Part shown: positions 50,979-59,016 of the stretch, one piece after another
How the letters are laid out: every line of letters begins with the position of its first letter
How positions within the stretch are numbered: position 1 is the first letter of the stretch
Assembly: GCF_001418255.1 (NCBI RefSeq)
Contig: NZ_LIPV01000009.1
Span: forward strand, 1 to 64,000
Source of the DNA: Thiomonas bhubaneswarensis
GTDB lineage: Bacteria > Pseudomonadota > Gammaproteobacteria > Burkholderiales > Burkholderiaceae_C
Length of the DNA stretch: 64,000 nt
Direction: 5' to 3'
Made by a program: the position numbers and the translations under genes
Notes under the pieces: model-generated
What the model saw: only the letters and a program-made list of their open reading frames with translations
Told to the model about the DNA's origin: nothing
Database searches by the model: none

Positions 50979-51408
50979 GGTGCTGTAATCTGATTTCTGT
51001 GTTCAAGAATTTGTTCCATGAGCGAATGGTAGGCGCACAAGACAAGCTCGTCAAGTGCTGTAACGGCTTTTCTGGAAATCCATGTCACCAGCCTTTGGCA
51101 GTGACTCTGGCGAGGGCAGGTGCGGCCAAATCATCGAATCCGCCCCTCAAGGCCGAGAACGGCAGCAGGCGCACGCCGATGCACGAGATAAATGGGGCCG
51201 CCTGGCAAGCCTGGTGGATGCACTGGCGGCGCATGGCTACGCGACCAAGTGCTTTTCCCGTCCCGGACAGGACAGACTTCGGGGTGGTGGCGGCCGCAGA
51301 TTCGCAGGCCACCGGCGAAATTAGCGAAATCAGCGAAATTAGTGCCGTGACAAGCGCTTGCGGCCGATCCGCCAAAGCGAAACCAGCGAAAAAATCCCCC
51401 GTCCGCCA
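50979..51408. other. Intergenic junction with iteron-like repeats
   Basis: No gene is supported with confidence in these 430 bp. The first ~90 bp are AT-richer than their surroundings and may hold the promoter of the half-HsdS gene. At 51315-51341 three 9-bp GCGAAATYA repeats run in tandem, and two related GCGAAA units follow at 51377-51394. They lie beside the end of the DUF3987 gene. Open frames on both strands here look like shadows. Confidence 0.5.
51315..51394 (+). repeat. Tandem 9-bp GCGAAATYA iteron-like repeats
   Basis: Copies begin at 51315, 51324 and 51333 without gaps, and diverged copies at 51377 and 51386, also 9 bp apart. Such phased short repeats next to a replication-type gene are typical of initiator-binding iterons. 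Function is inferred. Confidence 0.5.
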
Positions 51409-52779
51409 CTACGCCGTCGCCAGCCGGTACACCCGCAGCGGCGCGCCCGGCGCACCGTCGGCGCGTACGCCCCACTGCACGGTGATCTTGGGCGGCGTGC
51501 TGACCAGCAGGTGCTCCAGGCTGGCGTCGATCCGCGCCTTGGTCACCTTGCCCCGGAAGCACTCCGCGCTGATCTGGCTGCGCGTGGCCTGGCCACGCTC
51601 GCGGAGGAAGGCCAGCACGCGGTTCGACAGTTCCAGCACCAGCGCCAGCTTCGCCTCCTCGGCGGCGCTGACGAACACGAAGCGCACGGATGCCGTGGCG
51701 TGGCGAATCCATGCCGTCGCCGCGTCGATGTGCTGGGCATCGATGCGGGTTTGCAGATCGGTCAGCGCCATCAGCATCGCCAGCCGTAGCAGCATCGGGG
51801 CGCGGCGCTCCAGCAACGCTCCGACTGCTCCGTCGCCGAAATCGTCGTTCAGTTCGCCCCGGTAGAGCTGGGCGTAGCGCCATTGCGCCTGCGGCGAGAG
51901 CTCCATCCGCAGGTGGTCGCGCTGGTCGTGCCGATTGGCACGAACGAAGGCCAACACCTCGAGCGTCCTGCGCGCCAGATGCTCCACCACCGCCTGCGGC
52001 GTCTCCTTCGGGAACGGCAGCATCCGCGTGCGTTCGGCCCAGATCATCAGGAAGCGATTGGCGAAACCGTTGGTGAGTTCGCGCGTGCTCATCAGGCCCG
52101 TCAGTTCGCTAGGCGAGATCGCGCCACTCAGGCAGACGTGCGGTTGGCTCGCGTAGAGCCGGTTCGACTTGGTGGCGGGCTTGAGATCGACGCCATCCCA
52201 ACAGTCGCGCAGCGCCGCCGACAGCGTGTTGCCGTCGCGCCGCCCTTGATGTAGCACGTTGGCGAACTCGGATTCGACCACCCACAGCCGCTTATCCTCG
52301 ATGGCGGGCACGTCCTGCCGACCTTGCCGGTAGCCGTCGTGCATCAGCGCCACCAACCCTTCGCGGCTGGACAAGCCGCCGCGATGGATCTGGGGCGCAA
52401 AGACTGCGTCCATCGCGCGCAGCGCCTGATCGATGCGCAGCACCAGAGACACCGCGTCGCCCTTGCGGCCACGGCCCGAGCGCCCGACGTGCAAGCAGAA
52501 CAGCCGTGCGTGGTGCCAGGTGTTGCCGATGGGCAGGTACACGCCGCGTCCGACCGCACAGGACAGGTAGGCCATGAAGTTGGCGGCGATGGCGCAGGCG
52601 TTGGTCTCTGTGCCTTCGCTGCCCGCGTGAGCCACGTCGCCGATCAGGCCGTAGAGGCAAGCCGGATCGGCCTCGGGCGCGTTGCGGTGCGCGACCATCG
52701 CCGCACCGTCGCCGTCATCGGCGTCGTCGAACGGTGGTGCCGCGTGCGATGGCGAAATGGCATCGACGATCCGACGCAT
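51409..52779 (-). CDS. DUF3987 domain-containing protein
   Basis: This 456-aa protein matches DUF3987: FMAYLSCAVGRGVYLPIGNT, RLFCLHVGRSGRGRKGDAVS (a P-loop-like GRSGRGRKGDA), WVVESEFANVLHQGRRDGNT and a C-terminal winged-helix-like part ending in GVRADGAPGAPLRVYRLA. The family resembles primase-helicase C-terminal domains in mobile elements and may have a replication role. It is the last gene in a module with two ParB-like proteins and a recombinase. Confidence 0.85.
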   Translation of the reverse strand: MRRIVDAISPSHAAPPFDDADDGDGAAMVAHRNAPEADPACLYGLIGDVAHAGSEGTETNACAIAANFMAYLSCAVGRGVYLPIGNTWHHARLFCLHVGRSGRGRKGDAVSLVLRIDQALRAMDAVFAPQIHRGGLSSREGLVALMHDGYRQGRQDVPAIEDKRLWVVESEFANVLHQGRRDGNTLSAALRDCWDGVDLKPATKSNRLYASQPHVCLSGAISPSELTGLMSTRELTNGFANRFLMIWAERTRMLPFPKETPQAVVEHLARRTLEVLAFVRANRHDQRDHLRMELSPQAQWRYAQLYRGELNDDFGDGAVGALLERRAPMLLRLAMLMALTDLQTRIDAQHIDAATAWIRHATASVRFVFVSAAEEAKLALVLELSNRVLAFLRERGQATRSQISAECFRGKVTKARIDASLEHLLVSTPPKITVQWGVRADGAPGAPLRVYRLATA

Positions 52780-52782
52780 TCT

Positions 52783-53667
52783 TCATTTGCCGTCCAGCGC
52801 CACGGTCTGGATGATGTTCTCGAACTCGGCCAGCACGTCGGGCTGGCGCTGCGACAGGAAACGGAACACCGCCTTGTTGTCGATCAGCTTGCCGAGGTAG
52901 CCGCGCGCCAGCACGAGTAGCAGCACGTCCTGACCGTAGGATTTTTCGACCAGCTTCAGTTGCCCTTGGATGTTTCCCATCTCGCGCTCCATCTTCACCA
53001 TCTGTTCCGCCGTGACGCCGGATATCTTCCGGGGCCGCTTCTCGCTGACCAGCAGGTGCGGCGGCGTGGCTGCGAGAAGGGCTTCGGCGTAGGCGACCGT
53101 CATGTTGTTGGCAGTGAGCATCAATTCCACGCACTCGACCTGCCGGGTCGGTTTGAGTTTGCGCAGCACCGAACCGAGGTTGGCAGAGAAGTGCTGATCC
53201 TTCAGCATCTCGACCGCCTCCGGGCAGATGCCTTCGAGCAGGCTCACCTTCTTGTGGATCTGGCTGATGTCCACATTCAGCGCCTTGGCCAGCCGCTCGG
53301 GCGAAACGCCACGCTCGACCGCTCGCCGAAGCATGTGGTGCTCCTGAATGGACGAGATGCGGTTGATCCGGTTGTTGTAGGTGTAGCTTTCGTCGTCGGT
53401 AGCGATCAGGCACGGTGCGTCGACATAGCCGAGCTGCCGCAGCGCCAGCAGGCGCATGTGCCCGTCGAGCAGGATGTGCTGGCCGGTGGCCTTATCGGCC
53501 TTGCCCACGCTCAAGGGTTCGATCAGTCCGACTGCTTCCATCGAGGCCATGATCTGCTTGAACTTGCGCGAGGTATTCAAGCCCTCCGGCGTCTTGCGCG
53601 ACGGCAGAATCCGATCCAGCGCAAGCGTGATCGGCTCTGGGATGAACCCCAGTGGCAGTCGGCTCAT
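52783..53667 (-). CDS. ParB/RepB-like protein (second copy)
   Basis: This 294-aa protein carries a ParB-type N-terminus (ILLDGHMRLLALRQLGYVDA) and helix-turn-helix (GVSPERLAKALNVDISQIHK), followed by a RepB-like C-terminal region (ISGVTAEQMVKMEREMGNIQ). Plasmid ParB proteins bind centromere-like sites and partner with ParA, but no ParA gene is seen. It starts by ATGA overlap with the upstream ParB-like gene. Confidence 0.83.
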   Translation of the reverse strand: MSRLPLGFIPEPITLALDRILPSRKTPEGLNTSRKFKQIMASMEAVGLIEPLSVGKADKATGQHILLDGHMRLLALRQLGYVDAPCLIATDDESYTYNNRINRISSIQEHHMLRRAVERGVSPERLAKALNVDISQIHKKVSLLEGICPEAVEMLKDQHFSANLGSVLRKLKPTRQVECVELMLTANNMTVAYAEALLAATPPHLLVSEKRPRKISGVTAEQMVKMEREMGNIQGQLKLVEKSYGQDVLLLVLARGYLGKLIDNKAVFRFLSQRQPDVLAEFENIIQTVALDGK

Positions 53668-54563
53668 GCCGCGTGGCCTCCAGCCCAGACGCGCTCGGCC
53701 AGTTGCTTGGGCAAGGTGTCCAGGCCTTCGGCGCGAAGTAGGTTGGAGAAGTGCTCGTCGGCCAGCAATTGGCGCAGCGCCTCGATCACGAACAGCAGGC
53801 GCTGCTGGGTGAATTCGGCCTTCTTGACCATCAGCTTCTGCCGCTCAACCTCGTGCTGGTAGTTGCGCACGAGGCTGGAGGTGGTGACGGACGCGCCCTT
53901 GCGTGCTGGCCGATGGGCCAGCGTTTTGCCCAGGGTGCTGCGCCGCTGAAGTACGCGCCGCGCCTGCATCAGTTGCCCGCCGCGCAACTGGCCGCTTTCG
54001 TAGGCGTCCTGCAAAGCGGCCTGCACCTCTTCTTCGTCGCTTGCGCCCGCAATGGTGATGGCGACGTTGAGCGGAACCCTGCCGGCCTCGACGGCGGCCA
54101 GCAGGCGTTCCTCGCTCTTTTCGAAGAGGAGCAGGATGCCTTTGATGTAGTCGAGGCTCAGGCCGGTTTTCTGGGCGATGACGCGCTTGTCGTAGCCCTG
54201 CTGGCTCAACTGCTCGATGCTCATCAGCAGTTCCAGCGCACTGTATTTCCGGCGGGCGATGTTCTCGGTCAGGCTCATGATGAAGGCGTCTTCGTCATTG
54301 ACCCGCACCACCAGCGCAGGGATTTCTTTCTCGCCGAGCGACTTGAACGCCTTGAGCCGCCCTTCACCGCAGATCAGCAGGTAGCACTTGCCGTCTTCGA
54401 GATCGTCGCGCGGCGTGACCGTGACCGGCTTCTTCAGACCGACGTTCTTGATGTTGCCGACGATCTCCTCGAACACGCGGCCGTTGCGGTCGCGTGGGTT
54501 GAGCACCGCGATCTGGTCGACCGGGATCATTTGCAGCTCGGAAGCGTGGTGCATTTTGCTCAT
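53664..54563 (-). CDS. ParB/RepB/Spo0J-family protein (first copy)
   Basis: This 299-aa protein has the ParB/sulfiredoxin motif LLICGEGRLKAFKSLGEKEI near 62-81, the conserved MSLTENIARRKYSALELLMS box, and a helix-turn-helix (RVIAQKTGLSLDYIKGILLL). It lies between the recombinase and a second ParB-like gene with ATGA overlaps at both ends, forming one operon. The pair may bind the element's own DNA for maintenance or recombination control. Confidence 0.87.
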   Translation of the reverse strand: MSKMHHASELQMIPVDQIAVLNPRDRNGRVFEEIVGNIKNVGLKKPVTVTPRDDLEDGKCYLLICGEGRLKAFKSLGEKEIPALVVRVNDEDAFIMSLTENIARRKYSALELLMSIEQLSQQGYDKRVIAQKTGLSLDYIKGILLLFEKSEERLLAAVEAGRVPLNVAITIAGASDEEEVQAALQDAYESGQLRGGQLMQARRVLQRRSTLGKTLAHRPARKGASVTTSSLVRNYQHEVERQKLMVKKAEFTQQRLLFVIEALRQLLADEHFSNLLRAEGLDTLPKQLAERVWAGGHAA

Positions 54564-56119
54564 GCGACTCTCCTCAGACGGCTGCGCTCGGCCATGCCGT
54601 AGAGGTAGTCCAGGCTGTCGAAGCGGTAGCTCTCGAATTCGAGGCCGTTGTGATCGGCCAGGTGGATGCGTGCCCGACCGAAGTCCAGACGCGGCAGCAG
54701 GTAGTAATCCAATGCCGCCTGATTGCTGTCATCCAGACGCACGGCGACCGTGATGTCGGGCGCGAGGCTGGTGTCGAAGCGCACCTTCCAGCGGCGGCGG
54801 TCGTTGTCCAGCAACTGGCAGCGCGATAGCACCAGCGAGACGGTGAACTCGCGGTTGACCGTGAGCAGGTCGGTCGCCGGATCGCGCACGACCGCGCCGC
54901 CGACCTCAGCGATCATCCGCTCGGTCTGGCCGACGATCTCCGGGTGCAGGCGGCGCAGGAACTGGTTGACCTCCAGATACTGGTAGTCCCGATCCGGCGT
55001 GAAGCCCACCGTCTGGTACGCGCGGATCAGGCTGCCGAAGCGGTGCGCGTAGGCCGCTGCCGACGGCATCCCCTCGGCCTCGTCGATGATCAGGCCGGAG
55101 AGGTAACCGTGCTGCTGGAAGAGCCGTCGCAGTTTCTCGATCAGTTCCTCGTCGCTGAAGCGGTGGGCGCGCTCCCGCAGGATGCCTTGCGCCGTGTAGA
55201 ACAGGTCGGGCGGCACGATGCCCTCGAACGCGCCTTCTTTCTTGATCCACATCTCCGGGCGGTTCACCACGCGCACCTTCTTGAGCTTGAAGGAGCGCCT
55301 GTTGTAGACGTTGTTGCCGATGTATTTCTCGTTGGACAACACCTCGCGCACCGTGGCCCGCGTCCAGTCGCGCCCGAGGTCGGTCCGGATGCCGCGGGTG
55401 TTGAGCCGGTCGGCGATCTCGGATTCGAACAGGCCGTCCTCGACGAACCAACGGTAGATCTGGTTCACGACGGCCACTTCCTCGTCCGGGCCAGGCTGCA
55501 GGATCACGCGGTCGGTTTGCAGGCTCTTGTGCTCACCACGCGAAAGCTGCCCCTTCACCGAGCCGGACTGGTCGATCAGCACGCGACGCAGACCGTAGCC
55601 CGCTGGCCCGCCTTGGCGGAATCCGAGTTCGATCAGGCGGCACTGCCCGGCGAACACCTTGGCCGAGAGCTCGCGGCTGTATTCGCCCGCCATTGCACGC
55701 TTGACGCCTTTGACGATGGTGGACACCGGCGAGCCGTCGTTCTCAAACTGCTCGGCGCAGTAGGCGACTTGAATCCCGGCGCGGCGGCAGATGTATTCGT
55801 AGTAGGCGCTTTCGTCGGCGTCCTGGAATCGGCCCCAGCGGCTGACGTCGTAGACGAGGATGATCTGGAAGTCGGCCTTGCCCGCCTGGACGTCGCCGAT
55901 CAGTTGCTGGAGCGCCTGCCGACCGTCGATGCGCAGACCGCTCTTGCCCTCGTCGGCGTAGGTGCGGACGATCTCGATGTTGCGCCGGGCGGCGTACTCG
56001 CGGATTTTGTCGGCCTGGTTCTCCGTCGAGTATTGCTGGTGCTCGGTGGACATGCGCACGTACTGCGCGGCGCGGAATACCGGCCCCAGCTGGCTTATAG
56101 GCGATTCGTTCGATTGCAT
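54560..56119 (-). CDS. Large serine recombinase of the second mobile module
   Basis: This 519-aa protein has a resolvase domain (about 14-165): AAQYVRMSTEHQQYS with nucleophile S24, DEGKSGLRIDGR, LVYDVSRWGRFQD and EYSRELSAKVF. A recombinase domain follows with IYRWFVEDGLFESEIADRLN and the VREVLSNEKYIGNNVYNR segment, then a long C-terminal region ending in LADHNGLEFESYRFDSL. It is only distantly similar to the recombinase at 2385. It probably moves the ParB-DUF3987 module. Start at 56119 is preferred over a codon at 56131. Confidence 0.92.
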   Translation of the reverse strand: MQSNESPISQLGPVFRAAQYVRMSTEHQQYSTENQADKIREYAARRNIEIVRTYADEGKSGLRIDGRQALQQLIGDVQAGKADFQIILVYDVSRWGRFQDADESAYYEYICRRAGIQVAYCAEQFENDGSPVSTIVKGVKRAMAGEYSRELSAKVFAGQCRLIELGFRQGGPAGYGLRRVLIDQSGSVKGQLSRGEHKSLQTDRVILQPGPDEEVAVVNQIYRWFVEDGLFESEIADRLNTRGIRTDLGRDWTRATVREVLSNEKYIGNNVYNRRSFKLKKVRVVNRPEMWIKKEGAFEGIVPPDLFYTAQGILRERAHRFSDEELIEKLRRLFQQHGYLSGLIIDEAEGMPSAAAYAHRFGSLIRAYQTVGFTPDRDYQYLEVNQFLRRLHPEIVGQTERMIAEVGGAVVRDPATDLLTVNREFTVSLVLSRCQLLDNDRRRWKVRFDTSLAPDITVAVRLDDSNQAALDYYLLPRLDFGRARIHLADHNGLEFESYRFDSLDYLYGMAERSRLRRVA

Positions 56120-56257
56120 AGACCCGGTCACTCCGTGATTGGCGATCTCGGGTCTGCCGCCCCTTCAATGGACGCGCCGCCGCCGCACGGCGGCAACGCA
56201 CACGGTTGGGATCGTTGCCATGCAGGATGTTCGAGAGAACCCGTTTTGGAAGCAAAG

Positions 56258-56725
56258 TTACGGGCGAATCGACGAGGCGTCGATCACGTCCTCTCTTGAC
56301 ACGTCCATCTTGCACGGACACGTCACGCAGACCGGCGTGATCTCGACGACCCACGAGTCGCCGTTTTCCCTCGGCAACGCCGGATGCCGCGTGATGCGGT
56401 ACAGGCCGCTCGGCAGGTCGCACGCGTCCATCTTTGCAAGCTCCCCGTTTCGGCCCTGATCCCGCGAACGCTGCTGCTCGTGGTTGCGTTGTGCGTATTC
56501 GGGCCGAGCGTCACGGTAGTTGCGCCAGTAGCCCTGATTGCGCTGCGACCACGCCTGCTGCGCGGCGCGCTGGTTGATCCGGTAGTCGGGATCGGACTGG
56601 AGCTTCGCCCGCTGCCATTGGCGCTTGCGGGCGCGCTGGCAGTCGGGCGCGGAACAAAAGGATTGGTCGGGAACTTGCGGGCGGGGTTCGAAGGGCTTGC
56701 CGCAGCAGGTGCAGTGTCGGGTCAT
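56258..56725 (-). CDS. Zinc-binding-type protein, unknown
   Basis: This 155-aa protein begins MTRHCTCCGKPFEPRPQVPD and QSFCSAPDCQRARKRQWQRA, a four-plus-cysteine zinc-ribbon-like motif, followed by a basic Gln/Arg-rich stretch and a C-terminal domain with VVEITPVCVTCPCKMDVSRE. It resembles small DNA-associated proteins found next to island recombinases. It occupies the place where an AbiEii toxin would be expected after AbiEi. Function unknown. Confidence 0.7.
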   Translation of the reverse strand: MTRHCTCCGKPFEPRPQVPDQSFCSAPDCQRARKRQWQRAKLQSDPDYRINQRAAQQAWSQRNQGYWRNYRDARPEYAQRNHEQQRSRDQGRNGELAKMDACDLPSGLYRITRHPALPRENGDSWVVEITPVCVTCPCKMDVSREDVIDASSIRP

Positions 56726-56825
56726 CGTCGGGTCTCCATGCAAATCCGCACGGAAGCCGCGACCGATCACCGTCGCCGGATGATCACGCGGGCGATCAGG
56801 CGCTCATGGGAGCGAGGCCGCGCAA

Positions 56826-57437
56826 TTACTCATGGGCGACCACTTCCATATAGGGCCGTATCACGTTGGCGACCCGGCACACCTTGGCGTACCGCCACAG
56901 ATCGTCCGCCGACGCCTTGCGCGCCCTCCAGGCATCTTTCAGCGCCTCCATCGCCACATCCCGACCGATCTTGTTGCGGTGCTTAAAGCAGTCCACGACC
57001 GTCTTGGCCGCGCTGTAGACCCGCAGCGTCACGCCGTCGTGCCGGTGTTCCTCGATGCCTGCTGCGTGGGCATCTCCCGTCATCTGCGTCATCCTGATCG
57101 GCGGCCAATCGATACGGGGCGCGTGGCAGCCTCGCGGCATGGCGATCCAGACTTGGCGTGGCAGTTGGGTGGTCAGCCCGTGGAATTGCAGCGCCGTCAG
57201 CAGGCAGAACACGGCCTGCGGCGCTTTGGCCGCCACCACCGCGAGGCTTTCGTGTTCCGAGACCGGATGGCCGGGTAGGCGGTACAGGCCGCGCCCGACC
57301 CGGTCCAGCAGGCCGGCGGCGATCAGGCGCGTCAGGGCGACCCGTGGCGCGTAGATGGCCTCCAGATCGCTGGCGCGCAGCAAACCCTTCTGGCTGGCCA
57401 GATCGAGCACGCGCTGGCTGTGGGTGTCGGCGGGCAT
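56826..57437 (-). CDS. AbiEi-family antitoxin-like protein
   Basis: This 203-aa protein has the AbiEi winged-helix N-terminus (RVLDLASQKGLLRASDLEAI, LTRLIAAGLLDRVGRGLYRL) and the body motifs ESLAVVAAKAPQAVFCLLTA, YSAAKTVVDCFKHRNKIG and RDVAMEALKDAWRARKASAD. AbiEi normally represses its operon and neutralises the nucleotidyltransferase AbiEii. No AbiEii is encoded next to it. It is divergent from a Fic gene across a ~150-bp region. Confidence 0.87.
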   Translation of the reverse strand: MPADTHSQRVLDLASQKGLLRASDLEAIYAPRVALTRLIAAGLLDRVGRGLYRLPGHPVSEHESLAVVAAKAPQAVFCLLTALQFHGLTTQLPRQVWIAMPRGCHAPRIDWPPIRMTQMTGDAHAAGIEEHRHDGVTLRVYSAAKTVVDCFKHRNKIGRDVAMEALKDAWRARKASADDLWRYAKVCRVANVIRPYMEVVAHE

Positions 57438-57526
57438 GGCTGGGCATGTTCCATATATTCTCTCAATGTAGCATTTTGGAGAAAACTAGGAACATCGCGC
57501 TGCTGGATGCGGCTATTAGCTGCCGC

Positions 57527-57571
57527 ATTCGCCGCATATCACGCGGAGAATGACTTGCCTTTGCGGCGAAT
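57527..57571 (+). promoter_or_regulatory. 10-bp inverted repeat in the AbiEi/Fic divergent region
   Basis: ATTCGCCGCA (57527-57536) and TGCGGCGAAT (57562-57571) are perfect inverted arms 25 bp apart, just ahead of the fic start. The geometry suits an operator for the AbiEi winged-helix protein, which autoregulates in known systems. Binding is inferred. Confidence 0.5.
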
Positions 57572-57589
57572 AAGGTGTTTAATCTCCGC

Positions 57590-58708
57590 ATGGATAGCGG
57601 AGAAAAACTCTACATCTGGCAGGCCGAAGACTGGCCCAACTGGCGCTACGACCTGTCGGCGCTCACTGGGCCGTTGACCGAGGTCAGCCGCGCCCAGGGC
57701 GTGCTGCTGGGCCGTCTGGCCGACGTGGGCATGGCGCTGCGCGATCAGGCCAGCCTTGCCGCGTTGACGGAGGACGTGGTCAAGACCAGCGAAATCGAAG
57801 GCGAAGTGCTGAACGTCGAATCGGTGCGTTCGTCGATTGCTCGCCGTCTGGGCGTGGACATTGGCGCGGTCGCGCCGGTGGATCGGCATGTCGAAGGCGT
57901 CGTGGAGATGGTGCTCGACGCCACTTCGCGCAGCGCCGAGCCACTGACCGTCGAGCGCCTGTTCGGCTGGCACGCGGCCTTGTTCCCGACCGGGTACTCG
58001 GGCATGAATAGGCTCGCCGTGGGCCAGTGGCGCGACGATGCCGCCGGGCCGATGCAGGTGGTTTCCGGCCCGGTGGGGCGGCGCAAGGTTCACTTCCAGG
58101 CTCCGCCCGCCGACGTGCTGCCCACCGAGACGGCGCGGTTTTTGGCATGGGCCAACGAGGAAACGGGCGAGCCCGCACTCATCAAGGCCGGGCTGGCGCA
58201 TCTGTGGTTCGTGACGCTGCACCCCTTCGACGACGGCAACGGACGCATCGCCCGCGCCGTGGGCGATTTGTTCCTGGCCCGCGCCGACGGCAGCCCGCAA
58301 CGCTTCTACAGCCTGTCGGCCCAGATCCAGCGCGAGCGCAAGGACTACTACGACGTGCTGGAGCGCACGCAGAAGAGCACGCTCGACGCCACCGGCTGGT
58401 TGTCGTGGTTCCTCGACACGCTCGGGCGCGCGGTCGCCAGCGCGCAGTCCACGCTGGACGCCGTGCTGGTCAAGGCGCGCTTCTGGCAACGCTGGCCGGG
58501 CATGTCGTTGAACGAACGGCAGGTGAAACTGCTCAACCGCCTGCTCGACGGCTTCGATGGCAAGCTCACCAGCAGCAAGTGGGCCGCCATCGCCAAGTGC
58601 TCGCCCGACACCGCGCTGCGCGACATCACGCAGTTGCTGGAACTGGGCGTGTTGAAGAAGTCGCCCGGCGGCGGGCGCAGCACCGGCTACGAGCTGGCGG
58701 GCCCGTAG
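57590..58708 (+). CDS. Fic-family AMP-transferase, class II
   Basis: This 372-aa protein carries the full Fic motif HPFDDGNGRIAR at 211-222 and an N-terminal inhibitory motif T66-S-E-I-E70-G71, which marks the class II arrangement (inhibitory helix before the Fic core). A DUF4172-like N-terminus (IWQAEDWPNWRYDLSALTGP) and a C-terminal winged helix (LTSSKWAAIAKCSPDTALRD) complete it. Fic enzymes usually AMPylate target proteins. No strong Shine-Dalgarno is seen before the ATG at 57590; a GTG at 57575 is an alternative start. Confidence 0.93.
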   Translation: MDSGEKLYIWQAEDWPNWRYDLSALTGPLTEVSRAQGVLLGRLADVGMALRDQASLAALTEDVVKTSEIEGEVLNVESVRSSIARRLGVDIGAVAPVDRHVEGVVEMVLDATSRSAEPLTVERLFGWHAALFPTGYSGMNRLAVGQWRDDAAGPMQVVSGPVGRRKVHFQAPPADVLPTETARFLAWANEETGEPALIKAGLAHLWFVTLHPFDDGNGRIARAVGDLFLARADGSPQRFYSLSAQIQRERKDYYDVLERTQKSTLDATGWLSWFLDTLGRAVASAQSTLDAVLVKARFWQRWPGMSLNERQVKLLNRLLDGFDGKLTSSKWAAIAKCSPDTALRDITQLLELGVLKKSPGGGRSTGYELAGP

Positions 58709-58729
58709 ACCGATGAGTGGATGCTGCGG

Positions 58730-58978
58730 TCAGACGGGCAGCGCTGCCAGGGCCTGCTGCAACGATCTGCGCTGCTCACCCGGATCGATCTGCGCGTGGA
58801 TGCCCTGCTCCTCAGCCTCTTGCGACCAGCGTTTGACCCACGCGATCACTTCGTCGTAGTCGAAACGGATGAGTTTCTCGACCCGACGATGCGGGATGCC
58901 CAAAGCCTCTCGCACTTGCTTCTGCGTGAAGACGTACAGAGGCAGCGCAGTCACATACGAAATCTCGCGTGCATCCAT
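58730..58978 (-). CDS. Small HTH-like protein downstream of the split AlpA gene
   Basis: This 82-aa protein (MDAREISYVTALPLYVFTQK, QVREALGIPHRRVEKLIRFD, YDEVIAWVKRWSQEAEEQGI) has a likely helix-turn-helix in the first half. It follows the disrupted AlpA-type gene on the same strand and may have formed an operon with it. Family not recognised. A longer frame extending to 59197 runs into the insertion and is rejected. Confidence 0.62.
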   Translation of the reverse strand: MDAREISYVTALPLYVFTQKQVREALGIPHRRVEKLIRFDYDEVIAWVKRWSQEAEEQGIHAQIDPGEQRRSLQQALAALPV

Positions 58979-59016
58979 CAGCTTCGGCCCGGAAGGATGA
59001 CGTCGGTGGCTTTCGC

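Noticed and set aside
51085-51375. 96-aa minus-strand frame downstream of DUF3987
   Set aside because: It overlaps the iteron-like repeats (giving LISLISLIS) and has no recognised family or ribosome-binding site; left as intergenic.
50999-51865. Plus-strand frame containing a GEISEISEISAV repeat
   Set aside because: Most of it is antisense to the DUF3987 gene and the repeat comes from the tandem 9-bp DNA units; a coding role is not supported, although the first part cannot be excluded.
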